A stretch of DNA of 64,000 nt, taken from assembly GCA_033239005.1 (NCBI GenBank), contig BSQZ01000018.1, forward strand, positions 4,709,536-4,773,535, written 5' to 3'. The notes beneath the pieces were generated by a model that worked only from the letters and a program-made list of their open reading frames with translations, had not been told where the DNA came from and made no database searches. The translations under genes were made by a program, and so were the position numbers. Each line of letters starts with the position of its first letter. Position 1 is the stretch's first letter. This document shows, one piece after another, positions 15,301 to 30,300 of this stretch. The DNA comes from Lamellibrachia satsuma (taxonomy: Eukaryota > Annelida > Polychaeta > Sabellida > Siboglinidae).

Positions 15301-18300
15301 AAGTCTGGGGTGATGCTGGCATTGATACCTCATTACCCCTGAAGTCTGGGTGATGCTGGCATTGATACCTCATTACCCCTGAAGTCTGTAGTGATGCTGG
15401 CTTTGATACCTCATTATCCCTGAAGTCTGGGGTGATGCTGGCATTGATACCTCATTATCCCTGAAGTCTGGGGTGATGCTGGCATTGATATCTCATTATC
15501 CCTGAAGTCTGGATTGATGCTGGCATTGATACCTCATTATCCCTGAAGTCTGGGGTGATGCTGGCATTGATATCTCATTATCCCTGAAGTCTGGATTGAT
15601 GCTGGCATTGATACCTCATTATCCCTGAAGTCTGGGCTGATGCTGGCATTGATACCGATTGTTGATTTTTTTCCTGTCACTTATCCCATTTCACTGCCAA
15701 CTCCACCACCCGTCTCCTCTCCGCCATCCCTCGTTCTCATTTTCCCCTCCCCCCACTCCCACCACATCTCTCTTTACACAGACTTCGCATCTCAATCTCG
15801 GTCTTCCTCAATAGCTGTATTAATAGTTATATATTTAACTATATATTTAAACTTTACTTATTATTATTTGTTGTTTACATTACTGGCGTTTTCTTGTAAT
15901 CTGATATTGGTAGTACTCTTACTCACTGAAATTCTGAGCAGTCTGTAGTAACTTGATTGTTACTTGCATTTTTTGTGTCTGGTCATAATTGCTATTCTTG
16001 TAGAATGTACATTTTAGTCATGTTATTTGCAAGTGTTATTATGACAAAATATAATTATTTTTAGGCAAGCAATCACTCACTCCTTATTACTCATGCTAAC
16101 CAATCATCAACACTGATTTAAAAATTGATAACATATGTCTTTACAAATGAATAATGTAATAAAGTGTTTTTATCCACATTGTAATTACATACATGCTAAA
16201 TCTCCCGGATTCACCGGGAGACTCCCGGAAATCTATCAAATCTCTTAGTCTCCTGGACAGGAAAATAAATCTGTCTATAAATGTCTGATGAAACCAAAAA
16301 TATGTTTGTGTGGCCTAACAAAAGATCGTCAACCCCTCCCATTACTCACACCCACAACAACAGCAAGGGTGAGTTCAATCAGGTTTTGTGCAGAGTGGAC
16401 AAGGGAAACTAAACAGTATCCTTGTGTTTTGCCTGTTTATTGGAGTTATATAAATGCCCACTTATGCAATAACCAACACAAGTCCGATGTAGCACTGAAT
16501 TGAAACAGGCCAAATAAATGACGTTTTTTATTGCAAAGTGGACTGCTTATCACGCAGCCACTTTGGGAAGAACATTAACAAGAATGTGAGCTCCTCAAAG
16601 CAAACCAGACAGGAACTGAACACATGTACAGCCCCGTCTGGCAAGTTTCTCAGAGCCCACATTCCTACAAGCATGACGATAACATATATGCATCAAAAAG
16701 TCGTCATGAACATGTAATGCAAAGAATACAGACATTCCACCACCAATACACAAATTTAATTACAAACAGGTGGGGCCATTTCGCTAACCTATATAAACAT
16801 AAGCCAAGAATACCGATGAAGAAACAGGAAGCCTGTCTGCGCAGAAAACCCCATGAACACCAAATACTAGGGGACAAACCCCCGTGTTCATCTTATATAA
16901 GGCCAAAAGTGGGGAAAGCGGTTTCGACATCTTCCAACTTCCTATTTCATCAACGATGTACAATCGCATTTAAACTAAGCATTGAGAATAAGGTAGAAAG
17001 GTGGGGAGGAGGGCGGATTTCGAGAGACAAATTTTAGTCACAACTTCGCAATGCAGAGACTGAATCAGGAGTGAAAGATTCAAGCTACTGGCTCTGGTTT
17101 GAACTGGTTTCCGCTAAGCCGTGATTGGCTGGCTAGCGCGGAGTAATACAATTTATTTGGCCAAATAGTTCCGGTGTAGTCTCGGACACCCAGGGCAAGT
17201 TTAACGACGACCTGTCTTGGTTATTTCATAAAAATTGTTATGCACCTGGTGAGTTGCATAAATTCATTTATGCAATAACCAACACAAGTCCGATGTAGCA
17301 GTGAATTGAAACAGGCCAAATAAATGACGTTTTTTATTGCAAAGTGGACTGCTTATCACGCAGCCACTTTGGGAAGAACATTAACAGGAATGTGAGCTCC
17401 TCAAAGCAAACCAGACAGGAACTGAACACATGTACAGCCCAGTCTGGCAAGTTTCTCAGAGCCCACATTCCTACAGGCATGACGATAACATATATGCATC
17501 AAAAAGTCGTCATGAACATGTAATGCAAAGAATACAGACATTCCACCACCAATACACAAATTTAATTACAAACAGGTGGGGCCATTTCGCCACAAGGTCA
17601 CCCACAAACCTGTGACCACCCCCACCACGACCTGTGCATATCAAATTGAAATATTGCCCATCTATACATTTCCATTATATACACGTTTTATTTCATTCAT
17701 ATATATTTGATAACTGTTACAATCGGAGCACATTATAAACGAAAAGACAATAAAAAAGGTTTTCATCAAAAAACTACCTCCATCACCATGGATCACAAAT
17801 GCATCCGTTATCAGGATCACAAACTTTGAAGAAAAAGAAAGTGCTTCAGTCCTAGCCCTGCCAGTAAAAATTATCTTAATTTCCTAAGTGTATGCATGTA
17901 TCAAATATGTAGGCTACTGCCTGCTAGGTAAGGGATTTTTGTCAGTAGATGAAACACAATTTTTTTATACCTCAGAGTATTGTAACCATGTTATATATTT
18001 TACTAGTCCACAAAGAATTTATCTACTGCCAAAATGTTTATTAACATGCAAGTGTACCATTTAACGTTGCATATGCAGTGTAGTTGGAACTAAAGCTGAT
18101 GAGATTTTTATGAGTGTCGAGGATGTGAAATACTCTGATTTATGCGCAGTTCTCTGACTCCTGAGAACCTCCAATTTACGTACAACTTTCTGATATCCCG
18201 AGCCCCTCCAGTTTATGTATAAATTTCCTGCATTTGTATTTCTAAAACTTAACATGTATGTAGTTAGTTCTTTAATTACCATTATACAAATATCTGTACA

Positions 18301-21300
18301 TATATTATTATAATTATATTTTTTAATGTTAATATTTCTTTTAGCACATTATTGTTCTTTTTGTACATGTCTGTTTATTGCCTTCAGCCAGTGGATCACA
18401 GTCGGTTAGTAATGGCATAGATCTTGGATTCCGGCCATCACAGGCCTTGACCAAAAGGCTGCAGGAATCTCCTACACCAGGCTCAACCTTTGACATCTCT
18501 GTGGGGTGGTACCCTGAAGACATGGCTCAGTTGGCTGCGTTCTGTGGCCAGCCAGCAGTCCTACAAGTTCTTGTCAATGCCTTTGACCATGTCACTGAAA
18601 CTGATGATTCCAACAACGTTGCCTCTGTCGCTGTGAGAATGGTCAACTGCCCAGGTACTGATAGAACGTTTCCAATAATGGTGTTTCGATCTAGTCAGTT
18701 TGCAGAAAGTTATGTGTCTGTGACTACTATGTTTTTGTATTGGTTATTCTGGACTTGCATTGTGAATTCCTGATATTTTGTTATACAGATAGAAACAAAA
18801 GCATATCTTTGTATACTGTAATTGCTTAATTTTGTATGTCTGACTTTGTCTTGATTTGATTGGTATTTTTAATTAAGGCGTCGCTTGGGTCTAAACGCGT
18901 TTTATTTTCTTATTTCATTATCACTGAACCTACAGAGCTGAAACTTTAATAGATTGCAAGTCCAGGTAAGAGTAATGCTGTGAATTTTTTTCAGAAAGTT
19001 TCATACATATTTTCCCACGGTATGCAGCCATCTTGGATTGAATGTTGCGTGTGACTTATATCAGTAACCATTGGATTTAGAGGACTCAAATTTGGTGTGT
19101 AGTTACTCCACATAATCCCAATGAAAACAGACAGTTGACTTTCCAAGTTTTCAAAAAACTTTTGTTTTCATGATTTTTTTACATCTGAATGTATTTTTTC
19201 ATCATGAAATTTTACATTGATGGTTCATTATATAAAATATAAATAATGTTTTCTAAAAAGTTACTACATAGTTTTCAAGAGCATACTATCAAGAAACACT
19301 GTAGAAAGTTTCAAGTAATTCTGTCAAACAATAGCAGAGGTAAGTGACACGGGAGGCAGTAGGTGTGAGGGAAAACATGTTTTTGAGAAAATCGTGTTCA
19401 AAGTTTATGTACATTGGCACATACATTTCAACATCTGAAAAGCAACCTAGATGATTGAAACTTTGCATACATATTACTGAATGTATAATCTATCAAAAGG
19501 CAAAGTTTAGAGTCATTGGCATTGTAAAATAAATTTCACACAAGTCCCGAGTACCCGACACCCATGTCCATCGTTGCCGACACAGCTGATCTCACCACGA
19601 CAAATGGGACATTCGTCGCCTGAGTCCCATCGATACAGTCTGATGACAGAGTTGCATTGATGACCTTGTCGCAACTGGTGCAGAAAGTCTCGAGGCCACA
19701 CACCATGCCGATGGTGCGGTGCGGTCGACAGCTGGGGTGGAGAGTGTATGCTTCCTACACAACGTGCATAGCAGGTTCGCAACAAGTGATGGCAACACGG
19801 CACAGCATACAAGTACTGTTGAAAGATCTCCATCAGCATCTGTCTCATCCTCAACCAGGAATCGCGGGACACCTATCTCCTCCAGAAGATCTGCATAACC
19901 AAACTTCCGTTCAGTGACAGACAGTCTCCGAGACCGATCAGCTGGTACTGTTGATGACCGCCTTGATGCCTGGAAAAAATACACAATATAAATGTATTTC
20001 ATGAACAAAAAGTATCCAAGACATGTTCAATAACAAAAGCCCCCCCTTACTACGTATGCAGGGGTATGGCATTGAATGCAATTTATTTTATTGGCATTGC
20101 CATATTATACACACACACCCGCGCGCGTGTGTGTATATAGGCTATGTATACAATAATTACCAGGGCAAATTGTAGTAATATAATAAACCATAGCATAGTT
20201 ACAACTCTGCTTCTGATGTGCCTGGATGGCCCCTGGGCCTGAATGTCAACACAACCACGAACATCAACAGCATGAACTAGATCAGCGTCAAATCGTTTAT
20301 ACAGTAATAGTTATGCCACAAAGGCGATGTTTGGATAAAACGCAAGTGAACATATGAAATATCAGAATTAAACTTACACTGCGTGCCATTCTCGCTGGCA
20401 CCACGGACGGTGATGGTCGAAGAAGACGAAGTTGTCGCCGCAGGTTCATTGGCGAATTCAACCCTCGATGCCTTCGCATCACGCGCTAACTGCAACGATG
20501 CAAACTTTCGCTGCCTCCCAGTACCGTAACCGCCCACTCGCTTTCGACCAAACGGCATAATGTCGTTTTACAAAGCGATATAAATGAACGAAACTCATGG
20601 GATAAAAAAGTCGATCGAATCGAACGTAGCTGGTATTTCAAGCTGACGTCAGAGGATGGAAATTAGTATTACAACCAATTAAAGCGCTTGATTTGAGGGA
20701 ATCCGACATCACGTGGTGATGTCCGGCGAATCGTCGTGGCATTCCCCATTCCTTTGTCACCGAGATGGTTCAGAGGCGGTCATTTATAGTCGGAATTACT
20801 CGGATACCTCCGGGCACATTTTAAAACTGTTTGTACCATCATACAGAGCGAAAATGGGGCTTTCCCGTGATATGCGCCATGTTGGAATGGCAGCGTTTTC
20901 CGGCATGCAATGGCTCGCGGAAAATCACCTAATGTCCCAATAGTCTCGGTTCATTTGACATAAACAAAGACTTAGCAATGATAGGCATCATACAAAAGAC
21001 ACGTTTTATGACAGAAACGTGTTTATTTCGACAGTGCAACTTACATGAATGGCAAGTTGAATAATATTTATACACGGAAATAGCAACAACTCGAAATTCA
21101 TTTTATTGTCAAAAATCCGTCAAATCCGACCCGAGTCTCCCGTTAATAGTTCAAGCTTTTTTTATAACTATTTTATAATAGTTGAAGGTATTTTTTATTA
21201 TTAAAAAGTATTTGTAGAATATTCATAAAATATATATTTTAATATAACTAGTTTTTAGACATTCCTTCTATTGTAGGGAACTCTTTGCAATGCAAACATT

Positions 21301-24300
21301 TAACATGTCAGTAATGTTTTCCCTTTCCAAAAATGTACATCCTGTCAGAACGTAACCTTTTTTATTTACAGTTGGACATGACCTGTCAATAAAAAACTTC
21401 ACTGTGCCTGACCTGTTGACCTCTGGTGAAACGGTTAACTTTGACCTCATCTTGGAAGGCATTGTGATTGGAGCACACAGTTTGTCTGCACCAACTGCTG
21501 ATAACTTTACATTGAAGCTCATCAAGTATGAAGGTGACAAAGGAACAGGTAAGAACATGTTTTATATATATTTAATGGCATCAGGAAAGATTGAGGGGGA
21601 AAGAAGCACAGGTTGGCAAAGAATTTAATTCTTTTATGGTCTTGATGCTTAATCAATTTGGTTTTTTGCTAGTCTCATTTCAAATTAATTTTGCGAAAAA
21701 CCAAACCTACCTGGTATCCACTGCAATGTGCTGGCTCACTTGTGCAACTGTTGTATGTATTTTTTTGTGAAATCATCAGACATGCTATTAAATTAGTCAA
21801 GCATTAACTGAAGTGAAAATCGAAATGCTGAAAAAGCATGATTTTCTTCCTTGGTGAAATTTTGTAACTTTGTCATGTGATCGGCAAGAGGATGGAGGTC
21901 ACGCCCATGATCAGCATTGACCCATGACGTATTTACCATTTTGGATATCCACTATTTTGATCCTTACCACATCTAACAGCAAAAGTAAATTCTTTCGATG
22001 ATTTGAACAAAAATAGGCATTTTTTTATTAAACAGATTGTGCACATTACTTAAACTAATCACACATCTGGACATAAGTGAATCGGATTTGCGATGGGCTA
22101 GGAAGCAGCTTTAAGAAATCAAATGTTCAAAATGTTTTATTTGACACTCATTTTTGTTTTAGACAAAAGTACACAGTTAATAAGTTATTGTGAACCATTT
22201 GTCACTAAGGTTGAATGAATCAAGGGTTATTAAGACTTCATGTGCCAAATTTTATTGCGAAAAATTTTCCATGAATATTATCGAAGCTTAGTGTATTATT
22301 TATCTAACTTTCCAGCCCTTAACCTGGCTTTGGACAGCTACCCAGATGATCCGCTTCAGGGTTCCAAACCCGACACTGCTGTTAGAAAGACATTCTCCCT
22401 GCGTGGAAGTGTGAAGATTCCCCCGGAGGAGAGATATCGTGACCAAGCTTGGTATGAACGTTGTTCTTTGTGGAACAATATACTGTGGACTTATATTATA
22501 TTTTGTTCCAGGCAATCAGAGTAGTGTTGTGATTCAAGTAATTTGGTTTGCAGTGTTCTGTTTCAATTAAGTAAGAGTATAGGCATATTTTAACAACATA
22601 ATCACAGACGATGCTTGCTTTCCTTGCCTTGTAATTATTGTTGTTGTAATATGATAATTGTAATAACACTCACAATTTTGTTATACCGTATGTGTAGCGT
22701 TACCAAGGAAGCAAGGGTGTCAGAGCTGGCTTGCCTAATGAATATGGTTTTAATACAAAAGTTACTATACAGTTTCCAGCATAGGGCAAAGGTTTGGGTG
22801 TGAATCTATTAGTTTTTGAAAAATGATGCAACCTAAGAAATACAGTGCTACATTTTAGGCAAGGATAGTAAATAGTAACACATGCTATTGTTTACACGGA
22901 AATACTTCAATACTTTAGTGATCTTTTTTCTGAAGCCAATGTTTATGTAAGTGTGTGCCTTCATATTATTTATGCAATCAACAACACAACACAAATATAG
23001 TGATGAAAAGGCCAAATGGATGATGTTTGTTTATTGTGGGGATTAAGCATAAACCCTGTATGACACACTTTAAAGAAATGTGGGCTCCATAACCCCATGC
23101 CAGGTTGCTTGATTGCGCATGATATGAGCCTCCTGGATGTCAGGTTCCTAGAGCCCACATTTTGCCAAAAAGCAGTAGAGGTATTCCTACAACACATAAA
23201 AGAAGCAATGGCATTACTATTGTAATTAGCACAGATATGGTAAGTATTAAGTATCGTACTAATCTAAAACACCCTTACACCAAATAGCCCTACATGCTAT
23301 CACACAGTCTATGAATACAACACTACGTGCTTAAAAATACACTAGCTCTAACTTGAATAACTACAAAGGTGGGGCATGTAATTTCACTTCTGAAAAATGG
23401 GGCACACTTCTCTTGGGTAGTGCACTTCAGTTGGAAACAGTATACAACAGTGTTATAAAAACCACAACTACCAATATACTTTTCAAGTTGTCATGTAGGT
23501 TTAATTGTGTTTCTGTATATCTCCTGCTTATTTTGAAGGTTATTGGAGGTGACCTATGACAACACAGATCTGTATGTGGACAATAACAAGAGACAATACC
23601 ATGTCATTATTGCCAGTCCAGGTAGGATGGGCTTGGATGGCCTTGATAAATTATGATGTTCTTATTATGACAAATATGTGTAAAACTGTGATTTTGAATA
23701 TTCATGAAAATGTTGATCCAGTAGGAGGAATAACATAATAGTGATTTACTTTTATCCACTACTGTAAAGTTTAGTCACTCCTACAATGTTCTGACAACTG
23801 CTGGCTGCCTTCTTCAGGAGCTGAATTCTGGGAGATCTTTGTTCCTGAAGAGGGTAGCTGGTGGTAGCTGAAACACAGTAGTATTGAGTCAACTTTATAG
23901 TCAATTGTGATTAAACGAAAGTCTATATTATGTGTTGTCAGACATTTATGTTCATCAATATCACATATGTTGTGGTGCCGTTTTAATTACAAAATATTAT
24001 TGCAATATTTCTCAAAATTTACAACTGCAATGCCTTTGCACATCTTAAAAGAACTCAAATAGTATATCATTACTAATGATTTATTTGTTACTTGACAGAA
24101 GACCAGTTCTCTTTGGTCGGATTTGAGCTTGGGCCGTTGCCAACAAAATGGTGCTCTCTGCTGCCAGTTGACATCAAGGTCAAGGTTAGAGCTAAAAATA
24201 GCTTCACAGCATTGCCAAAGTCACATTCAGGCCTGTTCAAGGTGAAGATGTATTTCTCATCGGACGGCCAGTTTAATACTAGTGTGGATGGTCTGGAGGC

Positions 24301-27300
24301 TCAGCTAAATGGAGAAGTCTTCAAGTTTACTGAAGAGATACCAGCTAGAACAAGCGTGGACACAGAATGGTTGACAGGTACTTTGATGAAGGCATTCAGA
24401 GTTTTTACACTTCTCTAAAATATTATCTCCAGAATTACACAGTATCTCCCAAGTTTCATTGATTATGTGTAAGACATAAGACTTAGTGGTTTGTCCATTA
24501 AACACATCTATTATCTATGTTTGATTTCACAAAGAGATTTGATGATAAACTCTAGTTTCGTTGTTTCTATGCTCATGGTTTATTTATATTGCATTCGGTA
24601 TATTTCCACCCCTTGGTTATGTGTGGCAGAATAAGTTGTATTAGATTTGTTAAATACATCACTGAGCGCATGTGATTAAAACATTCATGTCACGTTTATC
24701 ACTTGAGAAAAACAAATGATTCTGTGTCGGTTATTGGACAAACAGACTCAATGTTTTTGTTGTATTTAGGACAAGCCATGGTCATCAGTATGGTTCAGTG
24801 CATGACTGCCTCTCAGGCAAATGCCACTCCAGCATTGTTTGTTGGCATTGAACCAGTCAATACAGATCACTCAAAGTTTGTTGACAATGACAGATTGGCG
24901 TATCAACTCAACCCGAAAATGTTTCACTGCGCAGATGGTGGGTATCAACTCTAACAACGAGTTGTAAAATAAAGTAAAATAATATATATTTAGCTGTTTA
25001 CTGGCATTTGAAGATGGCACGACTAAACATTATGTCATGACAACTTAATCATCGTTAATAAAACATTATTTTGTTAAATTGTTGCCGTTGTTGCTCTCGT
25101 CCTTGTCCATGATGTCTAGGGTGAGGCTGGCACCGATACAGTCCTAAATTTTTGCTTATGTTTCTATCAGTGATCCTGTGTCACTGCCCTGTCACTCCCC
25201 CTATCCATCCGACCCTATCCCTCACAATTATATTGCTATATTTTATTTTTTTGTTATATAGGAATAAGTCGTTTCCTATTATTGTTATTCTAACTGCCTC
25301 TAATTTTATGATGTCACACCATTAGTAATGTATGGCCAGCTCTGGAATAGTTCGATTCTGTCCAAATGTTCTATTCAAATCTTATCATTGCAATATGTTT
25401 GATATTAAATTGGTTGTGTTTAGGATTGCGCATATTGAGATAACCCCACTTGTCCATAGTGTTTGTGTGTTGGATATCGATGAACCGAATGAATATTTTA
25501 ACTTGTATAATTCTCAAGAAACCATAATTAACCAGTTGCACTTCCATTTGGCAGCGTCATGTCAAAACAGAATACTTAAAACAAAAAGTGTTGATATTTT
25601 CAGCCCTGGTTGACATCTCAGTAGAGACTTTCAGCCCGGAAAATACAGCTGTGTCCGCAGACACTAATGTGCCTTATGTACTCACTGTCGGAGTTAGGAA
25701 GACCTTCAAAGGTAACCCTAGATACATCAAATGATTTTCTGTTATCTATCGTGAAGCAAATTCACATTTAGCTTCAAGTTAAATTTAGGCTTATGGTTAA
25801 TTTTAAACTTGCAAAAACGTCTATGGCAAATGAACAGCATTTCATCACTTGTTTATTGATCTTTGATAATCTAAAAATAATATGTGGTTAAAGGATTTAC
25901 CAGTGTTTCATGCTACTGTAAGACAGTTTCATATACTGGTTTCAAATTTGGGTCTCCATTCAGAAGGACCTAATGCACCCTGAGCACATCTGTTAAACTT
26001 ATTTGTCATGATATAATTATTATTTATGATTTAATTATTAGTCATGATTTAAAACTCCCTCTACCATGAATCAGATTCGCTGATGTTCAGATCTGTACTG
26101 CGTGAATAATTTTAATAATATGCACAGTCGGTTTAATACAAGAATGTATACTTTTATTAAAATCATTAAAACTATTTATTTTGATCATTAGACTAGATAA
26201 CTTTATGAACAACCTTATCTTATAGTATATACAGCTGAACCATTTTGCCTCCTTTTTTGCTGAATTTTGACCAGTGCGGTCAGAAATAATGTAATTTCAC
26301 CCAAACAAGTTTGTTTAAATGAGTTAGCATGTTGTCGTGGATACTGGATAGGTTAGGATAGACAAAATGATAAAAACAGGATGAGCAAAACATTTTGTTG
26401 AGGATGACCTTTAATTATTTTACTCTTGCCAGCTTAGGTTACGGTTATTTATTTTATAGTTTATGATACACTTGTTTGTTTTTGTCACCAGGCAATGTGG
26501 CTCCTTCCTCCGGTGAACCAAACATACAAATACAGATCTACATGAGTATTGACAGACATCTTGACGCTGGTGATATGTCACTTGACATTAAACCTGACAC
26601 ACAACAAATGATAACTCTGAGAGAAGGCATATCATCTTCACAAACACTGATCCTGAGTGGGACAAACCTGAACTTGGAGATGGACAAACATCCACAGAGA
26701 AGATACTATTGTGGGCAGATATATCTCATAGCCGAGGTAAAAATTAAGACGCCGATTGATCCAAATGTTGAGAACAATGCCAATGCGACATCGGTATATG
26801 TGTTGTGTAAAGGCAACACACTCGGGTTTGCGAAGTTCCAGTTGAATCCGGATTTACCTCAGCAAATCATCTACAGCGCTGTCAACACGACCTTCACCTT
26901 CACTGTGAACATTATGAACTGGGGTAGTGAACCATTACCAGCATCAATAGATGGCCGTCCAAACATCAACATGAAGACATACATGTCATCCAATCGTGAA
27001 CTTGAATTGGGTTATGATGCTGAGGTTACCATGGTAACACCGAACGCAAGGATGATTGGCCAGTTGAAAGAACAGATTCCGGGAATGAAAAAGATATTGT
27101 TATATGGAAAGGTAATGGGTGTTTTACCGGAAGCCGTATGCATGTCGCCATACCTGTTTCTCGTGATAAACGGTGGTTCGCGTGCAATGGATGTCATCCC
27201 TGAGGACAATGTCCGATACATCGATTTGTCAGAGAAGATCCGATGCAACATCAATTACGTTGACTTCTCCGTGAAATCGTTCTCTCTGCCAGGAGGCAGC

Positions 27301-30300
27301 ACTCTCTCCCCACGCACGTCATTCGCGTACCAGCTCGCCGCAAAGATTGAGTTGAATGGGGATAGATCGGTAGGAAACACAAGCAAGCCTCTGTTCCGGT
27401 TTCAGTTTTACATATCTCGAAATATGATACCAGATGACAGTGACTTGAGCCTAAGGTATGGTGGGGAGGAACAGGAAGCAACGTTGACCCGGGTCTTCCG
27501 GAAGACGGAGGTTGTCTCCCTAAACAGTGGAACTGAGAAGCTACACTTACCCGCTGGCATAGATCCATGGCTGTGCGGGAATGTGTACGTCCTTGCGGTT
27601 GTTGATTCCCTTGATTGGTACATGGAGCTGTCTGAATACAACAACATCTTTGCACATGAAGTGACTGTGAAGTGTCTGCATGGTATGTTCCGATCCTGGT
27701 AAATCTATACAAAGTCCATGCTGCTCACAGCCGCAAGAATAAAATATTTTAATTTATTTATTAATACTAACTTAATGCTTTAAACGTCTTATATCATCTA
27801 TTCACATTAAGTAAAATTCATGTATAAATATTTTAATCCTGTAATTTGCTTTTGAGTGGCCAAAGCAGGCACGTTTATTGTGGAGACAAATGGCATATTA
27901 TTATTATTATTAAGACAATTACTCTGTATAAACGGTTGGATAGAGTTGAGGAATTTCAACAAGTAACAAGGAATTATGACTGATCTGATAAGGTGCTTGC
28001 ATACATGTACTCGTGTACTTGGCATTTATAATAATCTGTTTTATTTGCCACAAATGACCTTAGAATCTCAGTCATTCTGCATTGTGTATTTTAGTGATAG
28101 ATACAGTCTTTATTTTAGCCAATGTTTCATCATGGTCATTGAAACTATGCAGGTTTGTGACATCAGTTCTGTGTTGTAGATGTACTGGCTCTGCAGAAGG
28201 TTGAGTTACTTGGCAGTCCTACCACGACATACAGCAGGAACCCTGTGCCCCTCTACATCAGCCTCACTGTTGCCAATCTACTGGGAAATGACCTGGTTTC
28301 TGATGCGAGCAGTAACCCCATTATTGAAGTTAAGGTGGGTACCGTAGATAGTTCAGTGAAAGGCTTGATAGTAGTCATAAGATGCAGGTTTTTGATCAAT
28401 AAAAATAAATTTTAAATATGAAGTAATGGAAATACATTAAATATCTCTTACATTACATTAAATATTCCTTAATTGCGAAGGACACATTAAGGGAATTATC
28501 TACAAATGGAATTTAATAGATATTCAGACATGAAAGTGTAATTAAGGAAGTAAGTATAGTTACAATATTACATTAAGTTTGTAATATTAAGAATTTGATT
28601 TGCATAGAAGTTGAATATTAAAGTACATATTAAAAAATGCATAAAACATTTGGATACAATAAATAATCAGTTAATATTTGGTGCTCATGCAAAATACACA
28701 ATCCTCCGGTAATAGAGATTATTTGATCCAAATGCAGTTGTTTAGAGAAAAATAAAGAAAAACATGGTAGAAGTAAAACTAACAGATTTTGAGTCAAACA
28801 TGCAAAACAAATATGCTGAAATGGCCCATAGATCAGTGCTCAAAAGTGATGACAGTCACTGTCAGAGTTTATATATATATTGATGTCTAGTTTGGTAGTG
28901 TCTGTTCCTGGTTGATATAGGTATTGATGAACGCCAAGTCAGAGTCACTGATGACTGAAGTCACTCCAAGTAACTGGCAGTTGTCTGGTGGAGAAGATCC
29001 ATTCATTCGTACGATACCGGCCAATGGAAACATCACCATATCTGGGTAGGATCTCGTCAAACATTACAGTAGTGGCATGCAGTCATGCTTCATATGTGAT
29101 GCATTTTGAAAGAACATTAATATTAGCCCTTTCAAACACTTTTATTCATTAGGGTAATTCACTTATTCATTAGGGTGGTCAGTTTAATAAAAGCGTACAC
29201 ACTTGTTAAAATCACACAAACGAGCTAGGATGTCATCGTCAATACTAGATAGGTTTGATTTTTATAAAAATTAGAGATGAGATGAGAAATGAGACGAATG
29301 AAAATATACTTAACACAGAAATTAAAATTTATGTATATCTCTTCATTGACATGTGTGTGTTGCAACCCATGAATGTCCATTTCTGTGTGACAGTTTGTCT
29401 GGTGATATAGACGTGTCACGGCTATGTGATGCCCCCTTAACTGTCGGTCCTTTGAAAACTGGTGAAGCGATACTGGTCATTGAGGTTGTGAAGAGTGGGA
29501 GTCTGGATAGCTATGTGGAAGCTGTTATAGAGAACAATAGGTATGAAATACCTGTGATGGTCAGCTGCTCAAAAGGTAAGTGGAATTCACTGATTTATTG
29601 CTCTATTGAAATGTTATGGAAGATCTCAAAATAGTATGTATCTAAGTACGGCACTACACAAAACCGATGTAATTTATCCTCAGATTCCCACCCCAACTAC
29701 ACGAATTATGTTGACCTGTGGCAGTTCATGAAGGCATTCTCGTCCTTCATGCTGTAACCATCAAATGCCATTCATATTCAGACTTCGTAATGCTAAATCG
29801 CCTACAAATGCTTGAAGTCAATATATATTGGTGTACAATACTAGATTAAACAGCTGCTAACCCCCTCCCCATGAAACACATTTTGTGTAGTGTTGAACAT
29901 CGATGTTTTGAGATCGTCCCTTAACAAGCTGATGTAAATTTTACAATTTAGATTAATAAATGAAATGATTGTATAAACATGGCCTAGGATTAAAATAAAA
30001 ATTAAAATACATGTATTGTTAGCAAAACAACAAATTGACAATGATGTCTAGTATAAATATCAAAAATATGAAAACAATATGTGAAATAACCCAGAAGTAT
30101 GGTTAAATGTATATTGTGTTGAATGAAACTGTTATTTGAAATGGACTTAAAACTCTGTTTGACACCTCTGTATGAATCCTTCAAGAGAAAAACCTGGAAT
30201 GTCCTGACTAAGGTGAGCTGAAAACAACTGTGGCCCAATAAGGAACTGAATTGAGTTTCAATGGCTGACATTTGATTGTAGATTTGATTGATCTCCGGGT

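Noticed and set aside
16201..16221. Short hairpin tctcccgg/ccgggaga as a terminator
   Set aside because: Intrinsic terminators are not expected in an animal intron; probably part of a dispersed repeat.
16624..17037. 137-codon frame in element C, also present in the inverted copy
   Set aside because: The copies are nearly identical as DNA, so shared openness says nothing; there is no domain and the reading is low-complexity. Differences seen are amino-acid changing.
20713..20943. 76-codon plus-strand frame upstream of the nested remnant
   Set aside because: GC-richer DNA opens chance frames; no splice sites or similarity, and it falls in the presumed promoter region.
27251..27712. 153-codon minus-strand frame opposite e23
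   Set aside because: Antisense shadow of a long coding exon; cysteine/histidine-rich nonsense without splice or promoter support.
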